A DNA stretch of 64,000 nucleotides from Viridibacillus arenosi (GCF_001955655.1 NZ_MSPW01000015.1:1-64000), one strand, 5' to 3'; counted from the stretch's first letter, positions 1 to 10,436 are shown. Numbers and translations: made by a program. The notes: a model not told the origin generated them from the sequence alone.

Positions 1-46
1 GGTAGTTGGGGGTTTCCCCCTGTGAGAGTAGGACGTTGCTAGGCAC
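1..46 (+). rRNA. rrf: 5S ribosomal RNA, 3' end (partial)
   Basis: The first ~46 bases match the conserved 3' part of Bacillales 5S rRNA: the GGTAGTTGGGGGTTTCCCCC helix followed by GTGAGAGTAGGACG. The rest of the gene lies off the left edge, so an rrn operon probably ends here. The exact 3' end is estimated. Confidence 0.9.
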
Positions 47-53
47 ATCAAAG

Positions 54-84
54 CACAGCTGATTTAATCAGTTGTGTTTTTTTA
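54..84 (+). terminator. rRNA operon terminator
   Basis: An 8-9 bp stem (CACAGCTGA / TCAGTTGTG, one G-U pair) is followed by seven Ts. It lies directly after 5S rRNA, so it should end the rrn transcript. Confidence 0.8.
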
Positions 85-85
85 T

Positions 86-465
86 TTGTCAAAAATGTAA
101 TGGTATATAAGATTTATATATCATTAAATGTAGTTTTTTATATTGTTATAAGTTTGGCGGGTTTGCGGGTTTTATTTTCCGAATCAGAGGAGAGCTGGAT
201 TAGTAGCTTCATTATTATGGCTAATTTAATTTGAGACATGGTAAACAGTGATCAAAATTTGCTTGGTAGGGAAATTTCTTTATTTAGGAAAGTTTGAGAT
301 TTACAATTATTGAATATTGCCATTTAAATAGAGTAAATGTAACTTCATTAGTGTAACTATTAATGATAGGTAGTTTAAAGTATTAGAAAAAGCTAGAATC
401 ATACAATATTAGCTGGATAAAGTAAAAATATTTTATGTAAAAGTAGTTTTTTTTATGAAAATCTA
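86..465. other. AT-rich intergenic stretch, nothing recognised
   Basis: About 380 bases between the rRNA terminator and the tRNA-Asp promoter. I see no ORF with a ribosome site, no tRNA-like fold and no strong repeat on either strand. Confidence 0.5.
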
Positions 466-494
466 TTGCTAAAGCGTAGATTAGCTGATATAAT
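466..494 (+). promoter_or_regulatory. SigA-type promoter of tRNA-Asp
   Basis: TTGCTA (466-471), a 17-bp spacer and a perfect TATAAT (489-494) lie about 20 bases upstream of the tRNA. The tRNA is therefore probably transcribed on its own and not by read-through from the rRNA operon. Confidence 0.75.
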
Positions 495-514
495 AAATCT
501 TGTCTTAAAGAAAT

Positions 515-591
515 GGTCCGGTAGTTCAGTTGGTTAGAATGCCTGCCTGTCACGCAGGAGGTCGCGGGTTCGAGTCCCGTCCGGACCGCCA
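515..591 (+). tRNA. tRNA-Asp (GTC anticodon)
   Basis: Full cloverleaf: acceptor arm GGTCCGG/CCGGACC, D-loop AGTTGGTTA, anticodon arm CCTGCCTGTCACGCAGG with GTC at 549-551, T-arm GCGGGTTCGAGTCCCGT, discriminator G and an encoded CCA end (589-591). Confidence 0.97.
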
Positions 592-613
592 TTTACTTTT
601 AAATTCAAATGTA

Positions 614-646
614 AACACAGCTAATGTAGCTGTGTTATTTTTTTAT
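614..646 (+). terminator. tRNA-Asp terminator
   Basis: Perfect stem AACACAGCTA / TAGCTGTGTT with a 3-base loop, then ATTTTTTT. Confidence 0.85.
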
Positions 647-672
647 GTCCAAAAAATTTTAGCCCGTTCACT

Positions 673-701
673 TTGAACATTTGCGGCGCTTTAGGTAAAC
701 T
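673..701 (+). promoter_or_regulatory. Promoter of the tsaE-tsaB-rimI-tsaD operon
   Basis: TTGAAC (673-678), a 17-bp spacer and TAAACT (696-701), 33 bases before the tsaE start. This is the only good SigA-like match in the short gap after the tRNA terminator. Confidence 0.55.
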
Positions 702-734
702 ATAGTTAATGTAAGTTTGAGAGGATAAGGTCGA

Positions 735-1187
735 ATGACAATGGAGATATTGGTTAACTCATTAGAAGAAACACAAAATCTTGCTTTGAAACTGGCTGAT
801 TTGCTGGAAGCGCAGGATACGATTACACTTGAAGGAGATCTTGGCGCAGGTAAGACGACTTTTACACAGTCTTTGGCGAAGGGATTAGGAATTACACGTA
901 CAGTAAATAGTCCAACATTTACAATTTTAAAGCAATATGAGGGTAGATTGCCATTCAATCATTTAGATGTCTATCGACTAGCTGATAGCGACGAAGATTT
1001 AGGCTGGGATGAATTGTTTTTCGGTGATGCTGTGTCTGTAATAGAATGGGCTCATCTTATTGAGCAAGATCTGCCAGCTGAACGTCTAGGGATTGAAATC
1101 CATCGAATAGATGAAAATAAAAGACGATTTTTATTGAAACCAATCGGTAAGCGTTATGAAAGATTGTGTGAGGAGTTAATGAAATGA
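735..1187 (+). CDS. tsaE: tRNA threonylcarbamoyladenosine biosynthesis ATPase TsaE
   Basis: TsaE is the small P-loop ATPase that works with TsaB and TsaD to put the t6A modification on A37 of ANN-decoding tRNAs. The 150-residue protein carries the Walker A motif GDLGAGKTT near residue 35, the family SPTF motif after it and HLDVYRL further on. The length is normal for the family. It opens a tight operon: its stop overlaps the start of tsaB by 4 bases (ATGA). The ATG at 735 follows a GAGGATAAGG ribosome site. This is ydiB of B. subtilis. Confidence 0.95.
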   Translation: MTMEILVNSLEETQNLALKLADLLEAQDTITLEGDLGAGKTTFTQSLAKGLGITRTVNSPTFTILKQYEGRLPFNHLDVYRLADSDEDLGWDELFFGDAVSVIEWAHLIEQDLPAERLGIEIHRIDENKRRFLLKPIGKRYERLCEELMK

Positions 1188-1885
1188 TTTGGTTAGGGAT
1201 AGATACATCGAATTCCCCGTTAGCTGTAGCCATTGTAAAAGATGGTCAAGTTGTAGCGGAGGAAGTAGCGAATATTAAATTAAATCATTCAATTGGGGCT
1301 ATGCCTGCAATTGAGCGATTATTTGAAAGAGCAAAGATGAAACCAGCTGAAATTGATGCAATTGCAGTTGGAGAGGGTCCTGGTTCTTATACAGGTGTGC
1401 GCATTGGTGTTACGATTGCTAAGACACTTGCTTGGACATTAAAGAAACCACTAGTTGGTATTTCTAGTTTAAAGCTCTTAGCAGCAAATGCAGCACTTTA
1501 TAATGGAGTTGTATGCTCTATTATTGACGCGAGAAGACAAAATGTCTACGCAGGTGCTTATAATATGTCAGCAGGTCTAACGTCAGCAGTTGAGGATGGG
1601 CATTATAGCTTGCAAGGATTACTTGAAAATTTAAAGAACTTAAATGCACCAGTGATGTTCGTTGGACATGATGTGGATTTATTTTGGGAGTCAATCCAAG
1701 ACCAACTAGGAGATCATGCAGTACGTGCACCTTTTACTTTAGATTTACCTAGTGCTAGTCAGCTAATTCAATTAGCTTCACAACAGGAATTGCCTGATAT
1801 TGAAGCTGTACATTCATTTGTACCTCAATATCGTCGTTTAGCTGAAGCTGAGGCGAATTGGATAAAAGAGCAGAAAGGTCAGTAA
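1184..1885 (+). CDS. tsaB: t6A biosynthesis protein TsaB
   Basis: TsaB is an ASKHA-fold, catalytically inactive homologue of TsaD that acts as the platform of the t6A-forming complex. The 233-residue protein begins with the actin-like phosphate-1 strand (IDTSNSPLAVA) and has the family hallmark GEGPGSYTGVRIG near residue 65. It is translationally coupled to tsaE by an ATGA overlap, and rimI starts 11 bases after it. This is ydiC of B. subtilis. Confidence 0.95.
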   Translation: MIWLGIDTSNSPLAVAIVKDGQVVAEEVANIKLNHSIGAMPAIERLFERAKMKPAEIDAIAVGEGPGSYTGVRIGVTIAKTLAWTLKKPLVGISSLKLLAANAALYNGVVCSIIDARRQNVYAGAYNMSAGLTSAVEDGHYSLQGLLENLKNLNAPVMFVGHDVDLFWESIQDQLGDHAVRAPFTLDLPSASQLIQLASQQELPDIEAVHSFVPQYRRLAEAEANWIKEQKGQ

Positions 1886-1896
1886 TAGGTGAAACG

Positions 1897-2340
1897 ATGA
1901 TTATTTATCGAGAGATGACAGTGGCGGATGTACCAGCAGTGCATGCAATTGAAGCTGAAGTATTCCCATCACCGTGGACGATGGATTCTTTTTATCATGA
2001 AATGACTACAAATACACAAGCTACCTATGTTGTTGCTGTGGACGGCACAGAGCAAATTATAGGGTTTTGTGGCATGTGGATTGTATTAGATGAAAGTCAA
2101 ATTACAAATGTGGCAGTAACAGCATCTGCTAGGGGTTTAGGGATAGGTGAAGGACTAATGCGTGAAGCAATTCGTATCGCTCGTGAACGGGCAGTTGTCG
2201 TTATGAGTTTAGAGGTACGTGTTACAAATACAGTTGCCCAAAATCTCTATCGTAAACTTGGCTTTCAAGATGGAGGTATCCGAAAAGGATACTATACAGA
2301 TAATCAAGAGGACGCTCTTGTCATGTGGGTGAATTTATAA
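1897..2340 (+). CDS. rimI: Ribosomal protein S18-alanine N-acetyltransferase RimI
   Basis: A GNAT-family acetyltransferase of 147 residues; RimI acetylates the N-terminal Ala of ribosomal protein S18. The acetyl-CoA loop is seen as [10 protein letters not shown] near residue 80, followed by the C-terminal LYRKLGF block typical of RimI. I chose the ATG at 1897 over an upstream TTG (1858) because a ribosome site (AGGTGAAA) precedes it and the upstream option overlaps tsaB. Its stop and the start of tsaD share one base (TAATG), so the two are coupled. Confidence 0.93.
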   Translation: MIIYREMTVADVPAVHAIEAEVFPSPWTMDSFYHEMTTNTQATYVVAVDGTEQIIGFCGMWIVLDESQITNVAVTASARGLGIGEGLMREAIRIARERAVVVMSLEVRVTNTVAQNLYRKLGFQDGGIRKGYYTDNQEDALVMWVNL

Positions 2341-3359
2341 TGGAAAATCGATATATATTAGGAATCGAAAGTAGTTGCGATGAAACGGCAGCTTCTATTG
2401 TCAAAAATGGGTGTGAAATAGTGTCAAATGTAGTGGCATCTCAAATTGAGAGTCACAAACGTTTTGGTGGTGTTGTACCAGAAATTGCTTCAAGACACCA
2501 TGTAGAGCAAGTGACACTAGTGATTGAAGAGGCATTGGCGCAGGCAAATATGAAGCCAGAGGATCTAGATGCGGTAGCAGTAACAGAAGGTCCTGGGTTA
2601 GTTGGGGCACTTTTAATTGGTATTAATGCAGCGAAGGCTTTTGCATTTGCTAATGGCCTCCCGTTAATAGGTGTACATCATATTGCAGGGCATATATATG
2701 CAAATGCTTTAATGCAGCCGATGGAATTTCCTTTACTTGCTCTAGTGGTATCTGGTGGACATACAGAACTTGTTTTCATGAAGGAACATGGCTCATTTGA
2801 ATTGATTGGAGAAACTCGTGATGATGCTGCTGGTGAAGCTTATGATAAGGTAGCTCGCGTATTGAATATTCAATATCCAGGTGGTCCGCATATTGACCGT
2901 ATGGCGCATGAGAGTGATGAAGCAGTTAAATTTCCCCGAGTTTGGTTGGAAGAGGATTCATATGATTTCAGCTTTAGTGGTTTAAAATCTGCAGTGATTA
3001 ACTATAAGCATAATGCCGAGCAACGAGGCATCGAAGTAAATCCATTACATGTTGCTAAAGGTTTCCAAGATAGTGTTGTAGAAGTGTTAACAGCGAAAAC
3101 ATTACGTGCAGCGCGACAGTTCAATGTGAAACAAGTAATTGCAGCTGGTGGTGTTTCAGCTAATAAAGGTCTGCGTAAATCACTAGATGAAACATTTGCT
3201 AATGAAGGTATTCCTTTTTATGTGCCACCACTTAAATTGTGCACAGATAATGCGGCAATGATTGCTGCTGCTGGTACATTTATGTTTGAAGCTGGAAAGC
3301 GTAGCGATATGGGAATGAATGGACGCCCAGGTATGGAATTAGTATCTTGGCATAAATAA
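2340..3359 (+). CDS. tsaD: tRNA N6-adenosine threonylcarbamoyltransferase TsaD
   Basis: TsaD transfers the threonylcarbamoyl group to A37 of tRNA. The 339-residue protein shows the ASKHA start ([12 protein letters not shown]), the metal-binding HHIAGH near residue 110, SGGHTEL near residue 135 and the C-terminal [10 protein letters not shown]. The ATG at 2340 is preferred over a GTG at 2325 because GGGTGA lies at the right distance and the family starts at this point. It is the last gene of the operon; a terminator and a DnaA-box cluster follow. Known as gcp/ydiE in older naming. Confidence 0.96.
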   Translation: MENRYILGIESSCDETAASIVKNGCEIVSNVVASQIESHKRFGGVVPEIASRHHVEQVTLVIEEALAQANMKPEDLDAVAVTEGPGLVGALLIGINAAKAFAFANGLPLIGVHHIAGHIYANALMQPMEFPLLALVVSGGHTELVFMKEHGSFELIGETRDDAAGEAYDKVARVLNIQYPGGPHIDRMAHESDEAVKFPRVWLEEDSYDFSFSGLKSAVINYKHNAEQRGIEVNPLHVAKGFQDSVVEVLTAKTLRAARQFNVKQVIAAGGVSANKGLRKSLDETFANEGIPFYVPPLKLCTDNAAMIAAAGTFMFEAGKRSDMGMNGRPGMELVSWHK

Positions 3360-3397
3360 TATCACTTATTTATTAAAACTAAATTGTGTATGAGAAA

Positions 3398-3430
3398 AGA
3401 TTACTTTCGTCAGAAAGTGATCTTTTTTTC
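3398..3430 (+). terminator. Terminator of the tsaE-tsaD operon
   Basis: Stem AGATTACTTTC / GAAAGTGATCT with a GTCA loop (one G-T pair), followed by seven Ts. Confidence 0.85.
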
Positions 3431-3471
3431 ATAAAATGGGAACAAGGGATGAAAAATACGAACATTCGTAC

Positions 3472-3642
3472 TTATGCACAATCTGTGGATAAGTTGTGGA
3501 TAATATGTGTGTTTTCAACATATGGTATTGTCTTTTACACAACTAAATGTGTGTAAAATAAATTTACGTTGTGGATAATGTGTATAACTATGTTAATATA
3601 CTGGGAATAAAGGAGTTATAATGTGTATAACCCTGTGGAGAA
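3472..3642. promoter_or_regulatory. DnaA-box cluster between tsaD and ydiF
   Basis: Nine matches to the DnaA box (TTWTNCACA) or one base off it lie in 171 bases: TTATGCACA at 3472; TGTGGATAA (perfect TTATCCACA on the other strand) at 3484, 3495 and 3570; TTTTACACA at 3533; TGTGTAAAA at 3550; TGTGTATAA at 3579 and 3622; TGTGGAGAA at 3634. Most share one orientation. B. subtilis has a DnaA-binding cluster in the same gcp-ydiF gap (recalled from studies of oriC-distal DnaA-box clusters), where such clusters titrate DnaA and dampen initiation. No gene is needed to explain this stretch. Confidence 0.85.
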
Positions 3643-3701
3643 AAAATACGTAAAATTTCTTCTTGACCTATATATGGGACATGAATTGTTCTTATACGAC
3701 A

Positions 3702-3731
3702 AAAACCGCGTGCTCATCGACACGCGGTTTT
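3702..3731 (-). terminator. Terminator of the ABC-F gene
   Basis: AAAACCGCGTG / CACGCGGTTTT stem with an 8-base loop and flanking A and T tracts. It sits 4 bases beyond the ABC-F stop codon and could work from both sides. Confidence 0.85.
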
Positions 3732-3734
3732 CTT

Positions 3735-5675
3735 TTAAAACATTTCAAGTTGTTCGTTTAGTTCAAGCCATTCCATCTCAGCTGTTTCATGCTCTTCTTT
3801 GGTTTCATCAAGTTGATGTTGAAGGGCCATTACTTTTTCGTGATCAGGGAAGATTTCTGGATCGCACAGTTGCTCCTCTATGAAACGGATTTGCTCTTGA
3901 TAGTTTGCCATACTATCTTCAATCTCTTCAATTCGTCGACGAATTTGACGTTCCTTCTTTTTCGCTTCCTTATCGATTTTTCCATTTGTCGTCACTTTTT
4001 CTGGAGCTTGCTCTTTTGGAAGAGGTATTGCTGCAAGTTTTTCAGCTGCTAATTCTTCAAGCTCTTTTTTCTTCTCTACAAAATAATCATAATCACCTAA
4101 ATATTCAAAGCTACCATCAGCCGATAAATCAATAACTTTTGTAGCAATACGATTAATGAAATAACGGTCGTGGGAAACAAATAGTAAAGTGCCTGGATAA
4201 TCGATGAGCGCATTTTCCAATATTTCCTTACTATCTAAGTCTAAATGGTTCGTCGGTTCATCAAGAATAAGGAAATTACATTTTTGAAGCATCAGTTTCG
4301 CGAGTGCAAGACGTGCTTTTTCCCCACCCGATAAATCTTGTACGATTTTACTGACGTCATCACCAGAGAATAGGAAGCGACCTAGCACTGTGCGAATGTC
4401 TTTTTCGTTCATTAATGGCCATTCATCCCAAAGCTCTTTTAAAACAGTTTTGTTGCTTGTAAGCTTCGCTTGCTCCTGGTCATAATAACCGATTTGAATA
4501 TTCGTACCATAATGAATGTCTCCCGCAATGACAGGTTTGTCCTTTACAATGGTTTTTAGTAGTGTAGATTTACCAACACCATTTGGTCCAACAAGGGCAA
4601 TGCGATCTTCGCGGAAAATACGCATATTAATATGTTGAGATACTAATTTCCCATCATAGCCTATTGCTACATCATTTACTGCCAGTACATCATTACCACT
4701 TTGTCGGTCGATGCCAAAGGTAAATGTCGCTGATTTCTCATCGCCATCAGGTGAATCCATCCAATCAGTCTTCTCTAACACTTTACGTCGGCTTTGTGCC
4801 ATTTTCGTCGTTGAAGCACGAGCGATATTTTTTTGGATAAAGACTTCTAATTTTGCCTTTTCATCTTGTTGCTTTTCGAATAGTTTCATATCACGTTCAT
4901 AGTTTTTCGCCTTCTCATCTAAGTAGCGACTATAGTTACCTGTGAACTTTGTGACATGATGACGAGAAACTTCGTAAACAATAGATACAACTTGGTCCAA
5001 GAAATAGCGGTCATGTGATACGATTAAAATAGCGCCGTCATAATTTTTTAAATAGTTTTCAAGCCAGCTTAATGTTTCAATATCTAGATGGTTTGTAGGT
5101 TCATCCAAGATTAACAAATCAGGCTTAGTTAAAAGAAGCTTTGCAAGGGCAAGACGGGTACGTTGCCCACCAGAAAGGGCAGAAATATACTTGTCATAAT
5201 CAGCTGGATAGAATTGCATACCATGCAAAACGGAGCGTGTATCGGCTTCGTATTGATAGCCACCTTGCTCTTTGAAGTCATGCTGTAACTGATCGTACTC
5301 AGCCATTACCTTAGCATAAGTTTCTGCATCCTCATAAACAGCAGGATCAGCCATTTTATGCTCTAAGTTTCGTAACTGCTGTTCTTGTTTTTTTATCGGT
5401 TCGAAAATAGTCATCATTTCTTCCCATATAGTTAGAGAAGATTCTAAACCAGCATGTTGTTCTAAATATCCTAGGCGAACATCTTTTGGCATAATGATAT
5501 CACCAGAATCATAAGAAAGCTGACCCGCTATAATTTTCAGTAATGTAGATTTACCAGCGCCGTTACGGCCAACAAGTGCAACACGATCTCGATGCTGTAC
5601 TTCTAGCTTAACGCCGCTTAAAATTTCATCCGCAATGTAAGATTTATATAATTGATTGACTTGTAAAACAATCAT
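3735..5675 (-). CDS. ydiF: ABC-F family ribosome-associated ATPase (YdiF-type)
   Basis: A 646-residue soluble protein with two ABC ATPase domains and no membrane segments, as in ABC-F proteins that act on the ribosome. Domain 1 has Walker A GRNGAGKST near residue 35 and signature LSGGQRTRLALA; domain 2 has GPNGVGKST and LSGGEKARLALA, both with Walker B LILDEPTNHLD. The interdomain linker is charged (YLDEKAKNYERD), and a C-terminal charged coiled coil covers roughly residues 535-645. I take the ATG at 5675, with GAGGTG 6 bases upstream, over a GTG at 5684. It lies convergent to tsaD, as in B. subtilis. Whether it protects against an antibiotic or is a housekeeping factor cannot be told. Confidence 0.93.
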   Translation of the reverse strand: MIVLQVNQLYKSYIADEILSGVKLEVQHRDRVALVGRNGAGKSTLLKIIAGQLSYDSGDIIMPKDVRLGYLEQHAGLESSLTIWEEMMTIFEPIKKQEQQLRNLEHKMADPAVYEDAETYAKVMAEYDQLQHDFKEQGGYQYEADTRSVLHGMQFYPADYDKYISALSGGQRTRLALAKLLLTKPDLLILDEPTNHLDIETLSWLENYLKNYDGAILIVSHDRYFLDQVVSIVYEVSRHHVTKFTGNYSRYLDEKAKNYERDMKLFEKQQDEKAKLEVFIQKNIARASTTKMAQSRRKVLEKTDWMDSPDGDEKSATFTFGIDRQSGNDVLAVNDVAIGYDGKLVSQHINMRIFREDRIALVGPNGVGKSTLLKTIVKDKPVIAGDIHYGTNIQIGYYDQEQAKLTSNKTVLKELWDEWPLMNEKDIRTVLGRFLFSGDDVSKIVQDLSGGEKARLALAKLMLQKCNFLILDEPTNHLDLDSKEILENALIDYPGTLLFVSHDRYFINRIATKVIDLSADGSFEYLGDYDYFVEKKKELEELAAEKLAAIPLPKEQAPEKVTTNGKIDKEAKKKERQIRRRIEEIEDSMANYQEQIRFIEEQLCDPEIFPDHEKVMALQHQLDETKEEHETAEMEWLELNEQLEMF

Positions 5676-5801
5676 TTTAGACACCTCAGTTCAATCTTAG
5701 TTTATCGGATTGCGCAGTTGGGTGCAATGAGATAACTTTACAGGATAACAATCGTCATGTAATATTGAAACGATTTCGGATTGATTGCAGGAGGAAACTG
5801 T

Positions 5802-6440
5802 GTGAAACACGAAACAACTAAAATTCCACAAGCTACGACAAAAAGGCTTCCTCTCTATTATCGATTTATTCAAAACTTCGCTAAAGCAGGGCAGGAACGC
5901 GTCTCTTCAAAGGAATTAAGTGAAGCGATGAAAATTGATTCTGCGACCATTCGTAGAGACTTTTCTCATTTTGGAGCGCTTGGCAAAAAGGGCTACGGCT
6001 ACGATGTCCAAAAAATGCTAGCGTTTTTTAGAAATATATTAGACCAAGATGAGCGTATGAATGTAGCACTAATAGGGGTAGGGAATTTAGGGAATGCCTT
6101 TTTGAAATATAACTTTCAAAAGAATCATAATACAAAAATTGTCGTTGCATTTGATACAAAAGCTCCGCTAGAAGGTAAAATGATAAGTGGTATACCTGTG
6201 TATCATCCGGATGCGTTAGAGGACAAGTTTGTTGAGTACGGAGCAGAGCTTCCTATCTTAACTGTACCATCACGCTCTGCACAGATGATGACAGATCGTT
6301 TAGTGAAGATGAATGTTAGAGGTATATTAAACTTCACACCGATTAGAATATCAGTACCGGATTCAATTCGGGTGCATACGATTGACTTATCTATCGAGTT
6401 ACAAACGCTTATATACTTCATGCGAAATGATGAAGAATAA
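5802..6440 (+). CDS. rex: Redox-sensing transcriptional repressor Rex
   Basis: Rex senses the NADH/NAD+ ratio and represses fermentation and respiratory genes when NADH is low. The 212-residue protein has an N-terminal winged helix ([21 protein letters not shown], in two blocks) and a Rossmann domain with GVGNLGNAF near residue 90. The GTG at 5802 is chosen because AGGAGGA lies 7 bases upstream; the TTG at 5781 has no ribosome site. It precedes the Tat genes as in B. subtilis (ydiH). No clear Rex box was found near it. Confidence 0.95.
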   Translation: MKHETTKIPQATTKRLPLYYRFIQNFAKAGQERVSSKELSEAMKIDSATIRRDFSHFGALGKKGYGYDVQKMLAFFRNILDQDERMNVALIGVGNLGNAFLKYNFQKNHNTKIVVAFDTKAPLEGKMISGIPVYHPDALEDKFVEYGAELPILTVPSRSAQMMTDRLVKMNVRGILNFTPIRISVPDSIRVHTIDLSIELQTLIYFMRNDEE

Positions 6441-6521
6441 CTCGAAATATTCACATTTATAAAATAGCATAATTTAGCGAAATGAGTTAAAATAAGAAGA
6501 TATTATGAGGAGGTGTCTGTT

Positions 6522-6710
6522 ATGGTTGGCCCAGGGAGTGCTATTATCATAGGGACTGTAGCCCTACTTATTTTCGGACCGAAGAAATTACCTGAGCTTG
6601 GAAAAGCAATGGGTTCTACTCTCCGCGAATTCAAAAACGCTACTAAAGGTTTAGCAGAAGACGAAGAGGATACAAAAAAAGTCGTCGATGTTAAAAAAGA
6701 AGAAAAATAA
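6522..6710 (+). CDS. tatA: Sec-independent protein translocase TatA
   Basis: TatA forms the pore-like oligomer of the twin-arginine pathway for folded proteins. The 62-residue protein has one N-terminal membrane helix, the [10 protein letters not shown] hinge and amphipathic helix, and a charged C-terminal tail. The ATG at 6522 lies 9 bases after GAGGAGG; a GTG 9 bases earlier overlaps that ribosome site. TatC follows after 17 bases, so this is a TatAy-TatCy-type minimal system. Confidence 0.94.
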   Translation: MVGPGSAIIIGTVALLIFGPKKLPELGKAMGSTLREFKNATKGLAEDEEDTKKVVDVKKEEK

Positions 6711-6727
6711 GTTAGGATGTTAGTTGG

Positions 6728-7501
6728 ATGAACAATAATGAACTAACGATAATCGAACATATAGAAGAATTAAGAAAACGGCTATATATTGTTGCCGTTT
6801 TCTTTGTTATTAGTGTTATCGGTAGCTTCTTTTTAGCTGAACCGTTAATCCACTTTTTACAATTTAATAGTGAAGAAGCACAACAACTACAATTGCATTC
6901 ATTTAAAGTAACAGATCCAGTAAAGGTCTATTTCCAAGTTATTTTCATTCTATCTGTTGTCATAACATCGCCTGTTATTTTGTATCAGATTTGGTCATTT
7001 ATTAGTCCAGGTTTATATGAAAAAGAACGTAGAGTAACACTAAGCTATATTCCATACAGTGTATTACTATTCTTGGGAGGCGTCGTGTTCTCATATGAAC
7101 TATTGTTCCCTTATATTATTAAGTTTATGATGCAAATGTCTGTGGAATTAGATGTGCAACAAACGATAGGAATCAATGAATACTTCGAATTTTTAATGCA
7201 AATCACCTTGCCATTCGGAGTAATATTCCAATTGCCAATAGTGGTCTTATTCCTTACACGCTTAGGTATAATCACACCAATGATGTTGACTAAAGTACGA
7301 AAATACGCGTACTTTATCTTACTAATCATTGCGGCTATCATTACCCCACCAGATATTATGTCTCATATGTTTGTAACATTACCGCTTTGTATTTTATATG
7401 AGATTAGTATCCTTATTTCTCGTGTAGGCTACCGCAAGTATTTAAAAGCGGAACAGCAACGCCAAATTGAATTGGCAAACAATCCTTCTACTGATGAATA
7501 A
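6728..7501 (+). CDS. tatC: Sec-independent protein translocase TatC
   Basis: TatC is the six-helix membrane receptor that reads the twin-arginine signal. The 257-residue protein begins with the family block IEHIEELRKRL and has the conserved loop FISPGLYEKERR near residue 95 and six hydrophobic segments. It pairs with TatA just upstream. Its last five codons form the left arm of the terminator, so coding and termination signals overlap. Confidence 0.95.
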   Translation: MNNNELTIIEHIEELRKRLYIVAVFFVISVIGSFFLAEPLIHFLQFNSEEAQQLQLHSFKVTDPVKVYFQVIFILSVVITSPVILYQIWSFISPGLYEKERRVTLSYIPYSVLLFLGGVVFSYELLFPYIIKFMMQMSVELDVQQTIGINEYFEFLMQITLPFGVIFQLPIVVLFLTRLGIITPMMLTKVRKYAYFILLIIAAIITPPDIMSHMFVTLPLCILYEISILISRVGYRKYLKAEQQRQIELANNPSTDE

Positions 7502-7521
7502 TCAGTAGAAGGATTTTTTAT
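7481..7521 (+). terminator. tatA-tatC terminator, overlapping the end of tatC
   Basis: A perfect 15-bp stem (7481-7495 with 7501-7515, 5-base loop) followed by a T run. The left arm is inside the tatC reading frame and the loop holds part of the stop codon region. Confidence 0.9.
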
Positions 7522-7553
7522 TTGGAAAATTAAAAATAGATGAGGGAATACAT

Positions 7554-7581
7554 AAAAAAACCTACTCCACAAAAGAGTAGG
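7554..7581 (-). terminator. Terminator of the CPBP protease gene
   Basis: On the minus strand CCTACTC / GAGTAGG is followed by seven Ts, 10 bases after the stop of the CPBP gene. Confidence 0.8.
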
Positions 7582-7590
7582 TCGGCAATC

Positions 7591-8301
7591 TTACTGTCCT
7601 AAAAACTTCATAAGATCATCTTGATAAAGTTGAACTAAAGTTACAAAGCCATTTAGCATCATATGCGCAATAATCGATGTAATAATGCGTTGTGTCTTAT
7701 GATATAAAAACGCGAATATAAAGCCTGAAATCGCATACAGTATGATGTGTGAAAAGTCGAAGTGGATCACGGCAAAGACAATTGCACTTACTGCAGCAGC
7801 AATAAAGAAATTTGTCTTTCGGAAAATTGAACCGAAAATAACACGGCGGAAGATAAATTCCTCTAAAATCGGTCCAAACACTACAATACCTATAATAGCT
7901 ACTGGTGCCACATCTGCAATTTCAATTAAATTAGCTGTATTTTCTGAGCCAGTTTTTATGCCTAGACCTTGTTCGATGAGGGCACCGACTGTTTGGCCAA
8001 AGAATACGAGGAAGAAGCCAATTATACCCCAGCCGATTGACATAGGAATAGAAGCCTTTTCACCTTTAAAAACTTGCCAAAAACCTTTATCTCTCCTAAC
8101 AAGAATGAGTGAAACGATTAGAGCGGTACCCATGCTGATGAATATCCACCAACCTTGGGTCATGAGAATAGCTGAGTTTAAACTAAGGTCAGGATTCATT
8201 TTCTGTATGAGCTTAAGAAGCGGTTTCAAAAAAAGAATAGATGACAGTTGCATAATAATGTAGACAATCAAAACAAAAAATGCGGTTTTCTTTGATTTCA
8301 A
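7591..8301 (-). CDS. CPBP family intramembrane glutamic protease (YdiL-type)
   Basis: A 236-residue membrane protein with about seven hydrophobic segments. The CPBP/Abi motifs are present: EEFIFRR near residue 147 (EExxxR), FAVIHFDFSH near residue 180 and HMMLN near residue 215. These residues form the active site in this family of intramembrane proteases, which includes prenyl-protein processing enzymes and bacterial immunity proteins. The place between tatC and groES matches ydiL of B. subtilis. The substrate is unknown. Confidence 0.88.
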   Translation of the reverse strand: MKSKKTAFFVLIVYIIMQLSSILFLKPLLKLIQKMNPDLSLNSAILMTQGWWIFISMGTALIVSLILVRRDKGFWQVFKGEKASIPMSIGWGIIGFFLVFFGQTVGALIEQGLGIKTGSENTANLIEIADVAPVAIIGIVVFGPILEEFIFRRVIFGSIFRKTNFFIAAAVSAIVFAVIHFDFSHIILYAISGFIFAFLYHKTQRIITSIIAHMMLNGFVTLVQLYQDDLMKFLGQ

Positions 8302-8383
8302 ATTTAAAATCCTCTCTTAAAAAAGGTGTTATCTCTATTGTAGAATACTCGCTTTCGAAAACAAAATAATTTATGCTTCTTAC

Positions 8384-8412
8384 TTGCAAAAAAAGATGGA
8401 ATTCTTTATTAT
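8384..8412 (+). promoter_or_regulatory. SigA promoter of groES-groEL
   Basis: TTGCAA (8384-8389), 17-bp spacer, TATTAT (8407-8412), with the CIRCE operator starting 11 bases later so that it covers the start of the transcript. Confidence 0.8.
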
Positions 8413-8422
8413 AAGAATTGTG

Positions 8423-8449
8423 TTAGCACTCATGACTTAAGAGTGCTAA
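8423..8449 (+). promoter_or_regulatory. CIRCE operator (HrcA binding site)
   Basis: TTAGCACTC, 9 bases, GAGTGCTAA: a perfect match to the CIRCE inverted repeat bound by the HrcA repressor. It predicts heat-shock control of groESL by HrcA. Confidence 0.97.
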
Positions 8450-8487
8450 TAAAATATAAATTCAACATTTCTAGGAGGTTGTTTCAC

Positions 8488-8772
8488 TTGTTAAGACCAT
8501 TAGGTGATCGCATTATTATCGAATTAGTCGAAGTAGAAGAAAAAACAGCATTCGGCATCGTTCTTCCAGACTCTGCAAAAGAGAAACCTCAGGAAGGTAA
8601 CGTTATCGCAGTAGGTACTGGCTTCTTGACTGACAGTGGTACAACAGTTCCACTTAACGTAAAAGAAGGAGACCGCGTTATCTACTCTCAATACGCTGGT
8701 ACTGAAGTAAAATATGAAGGTAAAGAATATTTAATTTTACGCGAAAGCGATATTTTGGCTATTATCGGCTAA
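8488..8772 (+). CDS. groES: Co-chaperonin GroES
   Basis: GroES is the seven-fold lid of the GroEL folding chamber. The 94-residue protein ([14 protein letters not shown] start, [15 protein letters not shown] mobile loop, ending [11 protein letters not shown]) is the standard length for Bacillales. It starts with TTG at 8488, 9 bases after AGGAGG; this start reproduces the known family N-terminus, while longer options would run into CIRCE. groEL follows after 37 bases in the same operon. Confidence 0.97.
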   Translation: MLRPLGDRIIIELVEVEEKTAFGIVLPDSAKEKPQEGNVIAVGTGFLTDSGTTVPLNVKEGDRVIYSQYAGTEVKYEGKEYLILRESDILAIIG

Positions 8773-8785
8773 TAACTGAAACTAA

Positions 8786-10435
<1,650 letters not shown>

Positions 10436-10436
10436 G

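Noticed and set aside
383-592. 69-codon minus-strand frame over tRNA-Asp
   Set aside because: Frame is created by the tRNA sequence; a protein antisense to a tRNA is a common annotation artefact.
3623-3883. 86-codon plus-strand frame after tsaD
   Set aside because: It starts inside the DnaA-box cluster and runs through the ABC-F terminator and the antisense of the ABC-F coding region; no ribosome site.
7591-8301. Reading the CPBP protein as part of a defence or bacteriocin-immunity system
   Set aside because: Position between tatC and groES is conserved with B. subtilis ydiL, so it is a resident core gene with no toxin or phage genes nearby.
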